Source: a virus
IMG/VR virus record: IMGVR_UViG_3300033553_000478
Span: 1 to 64,000 of that record
Length of the DNA stretch: 64,000 nt
Reading direction: 5' to 3' (one strand)
Part shown: positions 1 to 7,937 of the stretch, in pieces
Position numbering within the stretch: position 1 is the stretch's first letter
Layout of the letters: each line of letters opens with the position of its first letter
Made by a program: the position numbers and the translations under genes
Notes under the pieces: generated by a model
Seen by the model: only the letters and a program-made list of their open reading frames with translations
Told to the model about the DNA's origin: nothing
The model's database searches: none

Positions 1-34
1 CAATCCAGAAACCTCAGCTGAGGTTTCTGGATTG
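1..34. repeat. Perfect 34-bp palindrome at the very start of the window
   Basis: Bases 1-17 are the exact reverse complement of bases 18-34, with the dyad centre in CAGCTG and no unpaired loop. It lies inside the partial ORF and keeps that frame open. A perfect palindrome starting exactly at base 1 may be a fold-back or contig-end artefact, or a true structure at a genome position. Confidence 0.9.
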
Positions 35-1074
35 ATAAGATTGATTTTAATCTTAGCCATTTTCCCGGTAGTTTCTCCGTAGTTACCACCTCTAAACCTG
101 ATATCTTCATTTTCAGGAAGAATATCAGCATAAAAAGAGGAAGGGGAAAATTCAGATACCTGTCCTTGCTCTGAAATGATGCGATAGATATACATCACCT
201 TCATAGCTTTTAGCTGTCCACCATTTAAGATAGCGGTTACCTCTGCCTGCAGCAGGATATTATTTAAGATCTGGTTAAACTCTTCCGGATTCCTATTTGA
301 AAGGGAAGTGTCTTTACGGTTCATCACCCTTCGGGGATTCACCGCATCAGAATAGTATACTCTTTTGTAAAATTCATTTTCCTCTACTCCCTCTGCAGTG
401 ATCTTTCCTTCCAGTGGCCAATTTTGTGCCCCGGTCCATATTCTTTGTCCGGAAAGAACGCCCTCATCATTTAAGGTGAAGCTAATGATCGTGTCGTAAT
501 ACACCAGGTTATTAATTGGAACTTCATTAAGATTGATGTTACACAATCCAAATTCAGCCACATTAACCCTCTCATCGTAATATTCCCCAAAGTCAACCGA
601 AGAACTTTCTGATACTACTTCAGAATAAGGAACCTGAAATTCCGTAGGATCCACTACAGGAGTTATAATGGTATATGTGCTTTCAATTATACTGGAGTTG
701 GCTAATATCACTCCAGGAGTATTTTCTATAATAAGTCCGGCTGTTACATCAGAAGTCAAAGCAGATCCTTCAGAAGAAATTATCTTCTCTGTAATTTCCT
801 GCTCTACACCTTCTCCTGCTCCGGCAGGTTTTCTGCATTTAGCAAATACGATCGCTTCATCTCTGAATGAAAAGAAGCCCAGGTATTTTACAATATCAGC
901 GTTCTGGTAAGCTAATTTACTTCCATCAATAGCGGTAAAAGAAAAAACTCCATTCTTGGAGTAGATTCTACCATTAAGACCTCTGGTGAATGTATTTTTC
1001 TTTTCTACATTCTCGGTAAGGTCCTTTGAATTCCCACCTTCAAAAGTATTTAAAGTAGTGAAATTGATACTCAT
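1..1074 (-). CDS. Structural-block protein of unknown function, C-terminus outside the window
   Basis: This ORF starts at ATG 1074 and stays open for 358 codons to base 1, so the C-terminal part lies beyond the window. It begins MSINFTTLNTFEGGNSKDL and is rich in beta-prone stretches, with no signal peptide or membrane segment. It sits just downstream of the 333-aa gene in the leftward late block, with a 2-bp gap. A large virion protein is the natural guess from position and size, but I recognise no family. Confidence 0.7.
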   Translation of the reverse strand, partial: MSINFTTLNTFEGGNSKDLTENVEKKNTFTRGLNGRIYSKNGVFSFTAIDGSKLAYQNADIVKYLGFFSFRDEAIVFAKCRKPAGAGEGVEQEITEKIISSEGSALTSDVTAGLIIENTPGVILANSSIIESTYTIITPVVDPTEFQVPYSEVVSESSSVDFGEYYDERVNVAEFGLCNINLNEVPINNLVYYDTIISFTLNDEGVLSGQRIWTGAQNWPLEGKITAEGVEENEFYKRVYYSDAVNPRRVMNRKDTSLSNRNPEEFNQILNNILLQAEVTAILNGGQLKAMKVMYIYRIISEQGQVSEFSPSSFYADILPENEDIRFRGGNYGETTGKMAKIKINLINPETSAEVSGL

Positions 1075-1076
1075 TC

Positions 1077-2078
1077 TTAGAAGTTTGAAACGATTGATAC
1101 TGTGTTGGCTGTTCCGGAAACTAAGGCCGGATCCTGATTGATACTTAAAAGCGTGACATCTATTTGACCTGTCTCGCTGGCATCATCTTTTACAATTTTA
1201 CTTGTAACTTTTACTTGAGCATACCCATTTTCATTTAAATTGGCTGCGGCATTAACTGTCCCATTAGCCACATTTAAATATTCAATTCCATTAACTTCAA
1301 TGCTAACTTCGCTTTGTTTATCTACAGAAGTTGATGTAAGAAAAGGAGCATTGATTACAAAGCTTAATTCTGCAGTACCTCCCTGATATCCTTTTTTGAT
1401 ATCAATTAAAGTTGTTTCATAAATAACAGGTAATTCTTCAATACCTCCTGCCCCATTATCAAATTGCTCGATAAAGGTTTCTGATGTTTGAGATATACTG
1501 ATCATTTCAGCTATAGATATAACATTGACTGTTAAAGTATATTCTACAGCTTCAGAAATATTATTTCTTCCGGCTTTATAAGTGATCACTGCATACGGAA
1601 AACCACCACCTTCAAGATTTGTTTCATAAATTGCTTCAAGCATTTCTTTTGGTTCCAGCCTTTGGCCTGGTGCCAAAAGAGAACCTTTATGAAATAAATT
1701 ATTTACTCCGGAGATTGATACTATTTCTATAAATTCCACAGCTCCATTAATTGGAAGTGTAGGAAGTAGGTTTACAGATTGATCATTCAACATTTCTAAA
1801 ATGATAACCCCGGAAGTCGGCAAGATGCCCAGATCGTTTTCTTTCCAAGTCAGATCTATTTGAGCTTCATTGCCGTACTTCTGAAGGGATTCATCATAGG
1901 CTTTAAATTTGACATTCTCAGAAACATAAAGACCGTCTAATGACGGTATTCTCTCAAACTTCAAATTGCTTTCCATTGCGATATCATAAAGCTGATTAAT
2001 CGCTAATGACATTAAACCAATTTTAGGAGTAACAGATGTGTCTGGTAAACGGGTAATTATGAAATGAGATATTGCCAT
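1077..2078 (-). CDS. Hypothetical structural protein, beta-rich, 333 aa
   Basis: The protein starts MAISHFIITRLPDTSVTP and is dominated by short beta-strand-like segments rich in V, I, T and S, typical of phage tail or fibre accessory proteins. Two internal stretches (about 135-215 and 215-333) look like consecutive Ig-like beta domains by residue pattern only. There is no membrane segment or recognisable catalytic motif. It lies between the lysis genes and the partial large ORF and is probably co-transcribed. Function unknown. Confidence 0.75.
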   Translation of the reverse strand: MAISHFIITRLPDTSVTPKIGLMSLAINQLYDIAMESNLKFERIPSLDGLYVSENVKFKAYDESLQKYGNEAQIDLTWKENDLGILPTSGVIILEMLNDQSVNLLPTLPINGAVEFIEIVSISGVNNLFHKGSLLAPGQRLEPKEMLEAIYETNLEGGGFPYAVITYKAGRNNISEAVEYTLTVNVISIAEMISISQTSETFIEQFDNGAGGIEELPVIYETTLIDIKKGYQGGTAELSFVINAPFLTSTSVDKQSEVSIEVNGIEYLNVANGTVNAAANLNENGYAQVKVTSKIVKDDASETGQIDVTLLSINQDPALVSGTANTVSIVSNF

Positions 2079-2084
2079 GGTATT

Positions 2085-2507
2085 TTATTCGTTTTCTACT
2101 GCGGTTGCTCCGGCTAATGTAGGTTTTAATAATCCTTTGATAGCGGTCTGAGCAGCTGCGAATAATGCTGATGCTGTAACTTCTGTAAAATCGGATTCTG
2201 TAATTGTTTCGAGTACCGGTTTGAGCATTGGAACAAAAGCCAGGATAAAGTACATCGCGATTGATAACACTACTGTTAACCCAAATGGTAAGGCATTACT
2301 TTTTAAAAATAGATTCCAATCCCAGTCAGGAGATTTCCAGTGCTTTTTCGCCTGAACGAAAAGCAACCCTATACCACTAAGTATGGCCGGGAGGAATAAT
2401 GATTTGACTGCGCTGAAGGAAGTGTCGAGTTCTATCTCTGCTGTTTCCTGGGAGAAGCCGAAGCTTACTGCGAATAATGCGATAAAAATGGTAAGGACTG
2501 TTTTCAT
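2085..2507 (-). CDS. Small membrane protein with signal peptide, holin-like candidate
   Basis: I place the start at ATG 2507 (MKTVLTIFIALFAVSFGFSQ) because the longer frame to 2600 overlaps the spanin-like gene and adds a non-protein-like N-terminus. The 140-aa product has an N-terminal hydrophobic signal ending near GFSQ, then two further hydrophobic spans (about 37-52 and 71-93) and a C-terminal helix rich in alanine. Its place beside an endolysin and a spanin-like gene suggests a role in lysis. Family not identified. Confidence 0.7.
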   Translation of the reverse strand: MKTVLTIFIALFAVSFGFSQETAEIELDTSFSAVKSLFLPAILSGIGLLFVQAKKHWKSPDWDWNLFLKSNALPFGLTVVLSIAMYFILAFVPMLKPVLETITESDFTEVTASALFAAAQTAIKGLLKPTLAGATAVENE

Positions 2508-2526
2508 ATTTATAATTATTAAGGGG

Positions 2527-3213
2527 TTAAAATTCTGTGAGTTTAAATCCGAAGAATGGACCAAAGTACCAACCGTGAACAGGGTTCCATCCACCACCAA
2601 GGGAAACTACCCAATGCTTCTTAGGCATTTCAATCACTTGGCCCTCTAAATTTTCGGTAACGATGAACGGATTTGAATTTGTTATCGTTGCGGTAGCCCT
2701 TCCTTTCACGTAACCGACTACCAGTCTTTGTTCGTTTGGAAATGAGGGCGAATTTAATTTTACTCCAAATTTGTTCACTTCTCCGCTGATCGAATACCAT
2801 GGGTGTTGTTTATTAAAGGTTCGTACAAAATCCATTTCTAAAGGCCCCTCTGCATAAGGGAAGAATACTGTATCAAATACAGTTCGGGTTTTCCACTTAA
2901 TTACCGCTACGGGGTTTTTAATTTTTTCGAGCAAAACTTTAATAGTATCATCCTTCATATAGATCTGCTGGCGAAGCTGTTTTTCTGTACTTACCAAAAT
3001 AGCTTTCTGAGTAGCCAGTTCTCCATTTTTCAAATTCAAATTGTACTGTTTGCTATTCATAGCCACCAGATTGTTTTCGTACGTTTTTTCAGCTTTAGCT
3101 CCATCTGTACAGCTTTCAACATATAAAAGCATAAAAACCACTAATAGAATTAATGGTAGAATCCGGAATATCGTTTGCTTGTAAGTATCCCAATAACTTT
3201 TTATTGTACTCAT
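2527..3213 (-). CDS. Spanin-like protein: N-terminal membrane anchor, coiled coil, beta-rich C-terminus
   Basis: Residues about 17-33 form one transmembrane segment (ILPLILLVVFMLLYVESC), followed by a Lys/Glu/Gln-rich region likely to be coiled coil (about 40-100) and then a beta-rich domain. The last residues (GWYFGPFFGFKLTEF) end in an aromatic residue like the final strand of an outer-membrane barrel. That topology fits an Rz-type inner spanin or a one-piece unimolecular spanin bridging inner and outer membranes. It lies next to the endolysin. Assignment rests on topology and context, not on sequence similarity. Confidence 0.6.
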   Translation of the reverse strand: MSTIKSYWDTYKQTIFRILPLILLVVFMLLYVESCTDGAKAEKTYENNLVAMNSKQYNLNLKNGELATQKAILVSTEKQLRQQIYMKDDTIKVLLEKIKNPVAVIKWKTRTVFDTVFFPYAEGPLEMDFVRTFNKQHPWYSISGEVNKFGVKLNSPSFPNEQRLVVGYVKGRATATITNSNPFIVTENLEGQVIEMPKKHWVVSLGGGWNPVHGWYFGPFFGFKLTEF

Positions 3214-3268
3214 TTGTTTGGTTTTTTAGGTTTCTGCCATCTGGCAGGAATATCTACTCTTGGCGCTG

Positions 3269-3940
3269 TCATTGTGCTGTAAGTATTTTATAAAACTTTT
3301 CAGTTTGTATAATTCTTTCTTTTAAGTGATTAGGTTTCCCTTTGGAATACGCATTTCCTAAATTCACTGCCCTGGAAACAGCAAGTATTGTAGAAGCGTT
3401 AACCCGGTCGCAATGCTTCCAGATGTTATTTGCATTGAAGAAAAACAAAGCGCTTTCAAAATAATATTTGGTAATGATCAAGTTTGGATTTTCTACAACA
3501 CAAGGATCATTTACAAATTCAGCAAAAGCTTCAAAGTTTCCTCTACCGGTTAAGTGCAATGGTCCGTGGCCACGAAATTTATAACCATCACCTGGTTCAG
3601 TATTTCCAAGATTTATTCTTCCCCATTCGCCACCATAAATAATATTTCCGATAGCTACCTGATCAGCTCTTTGCTTTGAAGTGCGGCCATATTTTACACA
3701 GTCAGCTTCACTTATCCTATGGCGACCGAAAGTCGCCATTAAACCCTCTACACTATAATTCAGGTTTTCTTTTGATTTGGTAAACTGAGAAGATTCGTGA
3801 GCACACTGTCCAACATAATGAGCTAAATGCTCCTTTTTAGGAATATTTAGGACCACCTTCATTTTATCTAAGGTGAACCGTCCAAGATCTCCATCAGGAC
3901 TCAAGCCATTTACTTTTTGAAAATCTATTAGCTTGCTCAT
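3269..3940 (-). CDS. Endolysin, GH19 chitinase/lysozyme-like
   Basis: The glycoside hydrolase family 19 signature is visible: CAHESSQFTKSKENLNY with the general-acid Glu of AHES (about residue 49), then IYGGEWGRINLGNTEPGDG, then GYKFRGHGPLHLTGRGNF. The N-terminal 25 residues (FQKVNGLSPDGDLGRFTLD) resemble a truncated peptidoglycan-binding repeat. Phage members cleave cell-wall glycan at the end of infection. The usual RGRGLIQLTGR motif is altered here to RGHGPLHLTGR. No signal peptide, so export depends on a holin. It sits between a holin candidate and the spanin-like gene. Confidence 0.88.
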   Translation of the reverse strand: MSKLIDFQKVNGLSPDGDLGRFTLDKMKVVLNIPKKEHLAHYVGQCAHESSQFTKSKENLNYSVEGLMATFGRHRISEADCVKYGRTSKQRADQVAIGNIIYGGEWGRINLGNTEPGDGYKFRGHGPLHLTGRGNFEAFAEFVNDPCVVENPNLIITKYYFESALFFFNANNIWKHCDRVNASTILAVSRAVNLGNAYSKGKPNHLKERIIQTEKFYKILTAQ

Positions 3941-3942
3941 TA

Positions 3943-4602
3943 TTACTGGGGATTTTTAGGATTATGTCCATCTGTAGGAGTAGTGTTTCCATACATCTTT
4001 AAAATCTTAGGCTCTACAATCCTTTCTATTATTCTGAAAATGGAAGCTTTTTGATTAAAAATATATTCTGAATTTTCTCCAATACTTTTGAATTCGTAGT
4101 ACCAGAATAAAAATATGGGGATCCTGATTAGTGATTCTGTACCAAAAGACAAAGCCAGAATAAACCATTCAGCTCCTGTAGGGTGATCACTGGTTAAAGC
4201 TTTTACTACTAACAGATAACTGAGAAATGCAAAAGATTTAAAGAATACGAAATACAGTTTCTTTATATCAAACTCATGAGCTTTCCAACGCATGGTGTTA
4301 AGTTTCCATTCTTTAGTATTTGGCTCATACTGCTGAGAACGACAAAAAAAGATATTTGCTTTCTTTTTGTTTTTCACTACTCCGGAAACAGCATTGGCGA
4401 ATAGTGTTAAGTGTACTAATAGTAAAACTAAGTAAGTTGTTCCGAACCAACTTTGATCAAGTAGAACTTGTGATATTACAGCAGTACCGCTTATAAATCC
4501 GGATGTAATTATTGCGGTGCCTCTATTATTCAGAGCTAATTCTATAAAATCCGTAGTCCAAGTCTTGAAGGCGCAGAAGATAAAGGTAGATTTGAAGTCC
4601 AT
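3943..4602 (-). CDS. Holin candidate, multi-span membrane protein
   Basis: The 219-aa protein has several hydrophobic stretches: about 30-50 (GTAIITSGFISGTAVISQVLL), 55-75, 115-135 and 145-165, with a charged hydrophilic C-terminus. It ends 2 bp upstream of the endolysin start, the usual holin position. It may be a large phage holin of the type found in Bacteroidota phages. The exact family was not recognised. Confidence 0.65.
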   Translation of the reverse strand: MDFKSTFIFCAFKTWTTDFIELALNNRGTAIITSGFISGTAVISQVLLDQSWFGTTYLVLLLVHLTLFANAVSGVVKNKKKANIFFCRSQQYEPNTKEWKLNTMRWKAHEFDIKKLYFVFFKSFAFLSYLLVVKALTSDHPTGAEWFILALSFGTESLIRIPIFLFWYYEFKSIGENSEYIFNQKASIFRIIERIVEPKILKMYGNTTPTDGHNPKNPQ

Positions 4603-4649
4603 TTAAGGAGTTGTTTTTAGGGGGTAAAACAATATTTTGGGCAAACAGA

Positions 4650-5264
4650 TTAAAGCCGCTTTTCCAGCGGCTTTTCATCTGCAAGTAATAAGAAGAATCT
4701 GGACCTTTGTTCCGGGTGTGTGCGGATCCTCTTAGCCAGTACTTCGTGTTTTTCGTCAAGATCCCAACAAGGACTCATTATTTCGTGGGAATGTTTATTG
4801 CCAGACTTTACAGTATATAGTTTTCCCATTTGCCTGAGAAACACTATCCGGGCAAGATTGGGATATTTGAGTAGTTCACTGTTAAGCCTGATCACGGATC
4901 CATCTTTGGAAACATCACCTAAGAAACCATAATTATCAGTATCTATAAAAATGACTTCCTTAAGCTTATTGAATTCGGGAGTATAATTTACTTTGTAATA
5001 AATAGCTCCGTCTTGGAATTCTTTAAGAAATGCTTTAAGGATTTCATCATTTATGTTGATGATATCGTTTTGGTTTCTGGTAAGAGCAGCTGGAAAAGTT
5101 CTGCCTGGGAGGTTTGATCCTTTAGCTCTTGCATAAGCAGCATAAGCATCTGCTTCAAGTTGAATTCTTTCTTCGTAGTCAATTTTGACCATTTTTTTAG
5201 AAGATTGAGCGAATGAGAGAGAGAAACAAAAAAGGGCGATGAGCAGGGTGAATTTTTTCATCAT
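4650..5264 (-). CDS. Secreted protein resembling a degenerate zincin metalloprotease
   Basis: A clear signal peptide (MMKKFTLLIALFCFSLSFAQ) precedes a 180-residue domain. The segment LARIVFLRQMGKLY followed by HSHEIMSPCW has the layout of a metzincin-like site (helix, then IMS Met-turn), but the expected HExxH is replaced by RQMGKLY. Bacteroidota phages and hosts often carry small putative zinc metallopeptidases with a HELGH...IM layout. If this belongs to that family, the zinc ligands are lost. It lies upstream of the holin candidate in the same transcript direction. Confidence 0.55.
   Translation of the reverse strand: MMKKFTLLIALFCFSLSFAQSSKKMVKIDYEERIQLEADAYAAYARAKGSNLPGRTFPAALTRNQNDIININDEILKAFLKEFQDGAIYYKVNYTPEFNKLKEVIFIDTDNYGFLGDVSKDGSVIRLNSELLKYPNLARIVFLRQMGKLYTVKSGNKHSHEIMSPCWDLDEKHEVLAKRIRTHPEQRSRFFLLLADEKPLEKRL
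4652..4674 (-). terminator. Hairpin at the 3' end of the degenerate-protease gene
   Basis: A 9-bp perfect stem (652-660 with 666-674, GC-rich core) with a 5-nt loop overlaps the last codons and stop of the preceding gene. Only a weak T-run follows on the minus strand, so partial termination or mRNA end protection is more likely than full termination. Confidence 0.45.
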
Positions 5265-5300
5265 TTCAGGGGGTGTTAAAATTGGTTAAAAATCTCTTAA

Positions 5301-5888
5301 TTAATACACAATAAAAGTAAACAAAAATATTAACGCTATCACAAAACTTATTTCTCCTTTGAATTCTTTCCACCATATTCTTGGGAATTTGTGATTTAAA
5401 ACAGTTAATATGCCGTCAACACTGATTTTTTCACAATGATTCATTTTCCTTCTTTTGAAAAGCCAACAATAAGGAGTATGCGGAAAAGAAGCTATTACCA
5501 GTAGTATAAACCTTACAGTTCGATGCCAACTGCCTTTATGCTGCCGATGCATTTCGTTTCTGAATAACTGATCAACTCTCCACCGATATGCAAGATTTCC
5601 GGCACAGTTATAATTGATATACAGATAATCGTGAAGCATTGCACACAATTCAAGTCTGCCGATATCCGGAAGATCCTCAGTCATTGTCGCACCATCAAAC
5701 TCAAGAGGGAAGTTTACAAAGTAGTCATAGGCTCCCAGATAGATTGAAACCTGTGCGGAGTTGTATCTCTTCATATTTGTGAGATACTGGCGTATGTGTT
5801 CACGGTTTACCTGAAGAACTTCACGGGGCTGATCAAAATAATTATTCTCGCTGTTGAACAGCTTCAGGAAGGGGAGTGATGTTGTCAT
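5301..5888 (-). CDS. DUF1353-like phage protein with C-terminal membrane segment
   Basis: The core around residues 68-110 (DLPDIGRLELCAMLHDYLYI, then a Tyr/Trp/Arg-rich helix) resembles DUF1353, a phage family with an aromatic AxLHDYLY helix. A hydrophobic segment at the extreme C-terminus (ISFVIALIFLFTFIVY) anchors it in the membrane. DUF1353 genes often lie near lysis or tail genes, as here. Molecular role unknown. Confidence 0.6.
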   Translation of the reverse strand: MTTSLPFLKLFNSENNYFDQPREVLQVNREHIRQYLTNMKRYNSAQVSIYLGAYDYFVNFPLEFDGATMTEDLPDIGRLELCAMLHDYLYINYNCAGNLAYRWRVDQLFRNEMHRQHKGSWHRTVRFILLVIASFPHTPYCWLFKRRKMNHCEKISVDGILTVLNHKFPRIWWKEFKGEISFVIALIFLFTFIVY

Positions 5889-5916
5889 AAAATGGGAGGA
5901 TCATAAAGGTTAGGTT

Positions 5917-6303
5917 TTATTCAATATTAATATCAGCTTCCCAGTCACCGGGAAGAGTGCCGTAATTTTGTCCTGTTTCCTGTTGCTGTTGTAATTCAAA
6001 AAATTCTTCTAAGCGTTGCATTACATTTTCATATAGGTTAGCAGAAGAAGCCAAAGGAGCAACCATTTGGTTGTTTTCTATCTGAATAATAACATCCCAC
6101 AACTGATAAGCTTTAGGGCCTATATCGCAAAGTTTTACAACCAACCCATTTTCATTTAAATAATAGTAATAACCTTTAGGAGTAATTCCATTTTTATCTA
6201 TCTCAATTTTATCTATAATAATACGGAGAATAATATCAACAGTTCCTCTCAAAGGAAGTTGAGCAGGTACTGTCTTGACTGTTTTGGTTCTTAGTTTTAG
6301 CAT
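5917..6303 (-). CDS. Hypothetical protein, 128 aa
   Basis: Small soluble protein with basic N-terminus (MLKLRTKTVKTVPAQLPLRG), a central beta-rich stretch containing KGYYYYLNENG, and an acidic C-terminus with a Gln-rich patch. It lies between the adhesin and the DUF1353-like gene. It could be a small tail or fibre assembly factor, by position only. Confidence 0.65.
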   Translation of the reverse strand: MLKLRTKTVKTVPAQLPLRGTVDIILRIIIDKIEIDKNGITPKGYYYYLNENGLVVKLCDIGPKAYQLWDVIIQIENNQMVAPLASSANLYENVMQRLEEFFELQQQQETGQNYGTLPGDWEADINIE

Positions 6304-6310
6304 AGTTATT

Positions 6311-7936
6311 TTATATTAAATGTTCTCCATTAATTAATTTGTTGTGTATCTCTAAAGCTTGATCATCTGTTAAATCTGTGGTTATTAACACGAATTCATC
6401 CAGATCACCCTTCGTTCTTGTGGTAGTTCCAGCACCTCTTACTCCACCTAATGTGTTTCCTGCAATTCCCGGATTTCCAAATGCGCCCATTGCTTTAGTG
6501 CTAACTAAAATTCCTTGGAAATAAACTTTATAATGTAAATTTTGGGTGACAGAAAGAATCAGTGTGAATTTATTAGTAAGAGTGTAACCCGTTACTAAAA
6601 CTTGATTTGAAGACGGACTCCAAATATCTATAACCATTCTGTTAGCTCCCCCTGAATTTGCTCTTACTGAAACATAGGGAAAACCTCCTGCGTTTAATTC
6701 TAAATTCCTATACTCCGCTAAAGTGTCTGTCATTTTTCCAACATAAGCCACAGCGAAATTTGTTGGATTATTAATTATGGTTTGCGGTAAAGCTACTGAT
6801 CCAGTTCCGGGAAAATTCAAGGATTTATTAACCAGTACATTGTTTACATAATTTAATCCTGAACCTTGAAAACTTGAGTTATCAAAATTTGAAAAACTAT
6901 CATTCAGATTGTCTTCAAGTTTAAGATACATCGCGATTTTACCTGTGGGGTATAATTCTGTTGAGGCTGTAGTAATTGAAACAGTTTGTAAATCAGATTT
7001 ACTTTCAAAAATATCAACTTTTTTACAAGTTATTTGATAGGTAGTATTTAATGTCAACCCTCCAATAAACCTATTAACTTTCACATCTGGTCTTGCTACT
7101 CCATCAACTTTAACTTCTGTAAATCTTACAATTGAATTAACACTACTATTATCATCAATTAATTGAATTGAAGTACCATAAATACTGCCAACATTTGAAA
7201 CTGAAAATTCATTAGGCGGGGTTATAAAATCAGGAATTACACCGCTATAATCAATATTCGCCAGCTTTGTAGAACGCGCATAAGCTAAATCCCCTTCCTC
7301 TGCTCCAGCGTTCGAGGTTTGCAGGAAAATATTAGCCCAAATATTTACTCCATTAGGGCAGTTACTAAAGTGGTTATTATTACCAGTTGTACCTCCAATT
7401 TCAATAGCCTCTGGAATAATAATATTTTTAGCACCTCCAAAAATTGGACTGGAGCTTCCTGCATTTGTGTGATATTTATATTTTGGTAAATAAATAAGTT
7501 CAGCATTGGTTCCTCCAAACGGATGGAAATTCTCCATATACTGAGAATTTCTAAATAAGGCTCTTTTTAATCCTGAATTCAAAAACATTGATTGTCTTAT
7601 TACAATATCATTTTGAAATTCAGCCCTTATAAAATTGGAAGCACCCCAGAAAATATGGGTTCCAGTACTTATACACTTGCCTTCTGAAGTTTCAATAAAA
7701 GAAGTAATACTTAAATCATCCTTAAAGGCATCATTTGGGATTGAATAATTCACATCAATCTTAGCTTCAATGTTAGTTCCTTCAATATTAAAATAAGAAA
7801 TGTTAGAACTTGAAATATTTAATTTCGCAGCTAAAGTCTCTTTATTAGGAATAGAAGTTGCCACACCTCCTATAAAGGTGTTTGGGGTAAGATTACCACG
7901 CTTTCTACCATATTCAAAAAACTGTATAGGATTCAT
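6311..7936 (-). CDS. Putative tail adhesin: BspA-type leucine-rich N-terminus, FN3-like middle, LamG-like C-terminus
   Basis: Residues about 60-230 carry repeated short motifs (LTSFIETS, FLNSGLKRALFRNSQYME, NIIIPEAIEI) of the BspA/LRR_5 kind. The middle, about 235-330, is fibronectin-III-like. From about 335 (GKIAMYLKLEDNLNDSFSN) to the end (GDLDEFVLITTDLTDDQALE) it matches a LamG/concanavalin A-like jelly roll. Such combinations bind surface glycans or proteins, so this is a good receptor-binding candidate. It starts 1 bp after the big appendage protein ends. Confidence 0.7.
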   Translation of the reverse strand: MNPIQFFEYGRKRGNLTPNTFIGGVATSIPNKETLAAKLNISSSNISYFNIEGTNIEAKIDVNYSIPNDAFKDDLSITSFIETSEGKCISTGTHIFWGASNFIRAEFQNDIVIRQSMFLNSGLKRALFRNSQYMENFHPFGGTNAELIYLPKYKYHTNAGSSSPIFGGAKNIIIPEAIEIGGTTGNNNHFSNCPNGVNIWANIFLQTSNAGAEEGDLAYARSTKLANIDYSGVIPDFITPPNEFSVSNVGSIYGTSIQLIDDNSSVNSIVRFTEVKVDGVARPDVKVNRFIGGLTLNTTYQITCKKVDIFESKSDLQTVSITTASTELYPTGKIAMYLKLEDNLNDSFSNFDNSSFQGSGLNYVNNVLVNKSLNFPGTGSVALPQTIINNPTNFAVAYVGKMTDTLAEYRNLELNAGGFPYVSVRANSGGANRMVIDIWSPSSNQVLVTGYTLTNKFTLILSVTQNLHYKVYFQGILVSTKAMGAFGNPGIAGNTLGGVRGAGTTTRTKGDLDEFVLITTDLTDDQALEIHNKLINGEHLI

Positions 7937-7937
7937 A

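Noticed and set aside
668-910. Plus-strand 80-aa ORF
   Set aside because: It lies antisense to the continuous partial structural ORF and has no supporting start context.
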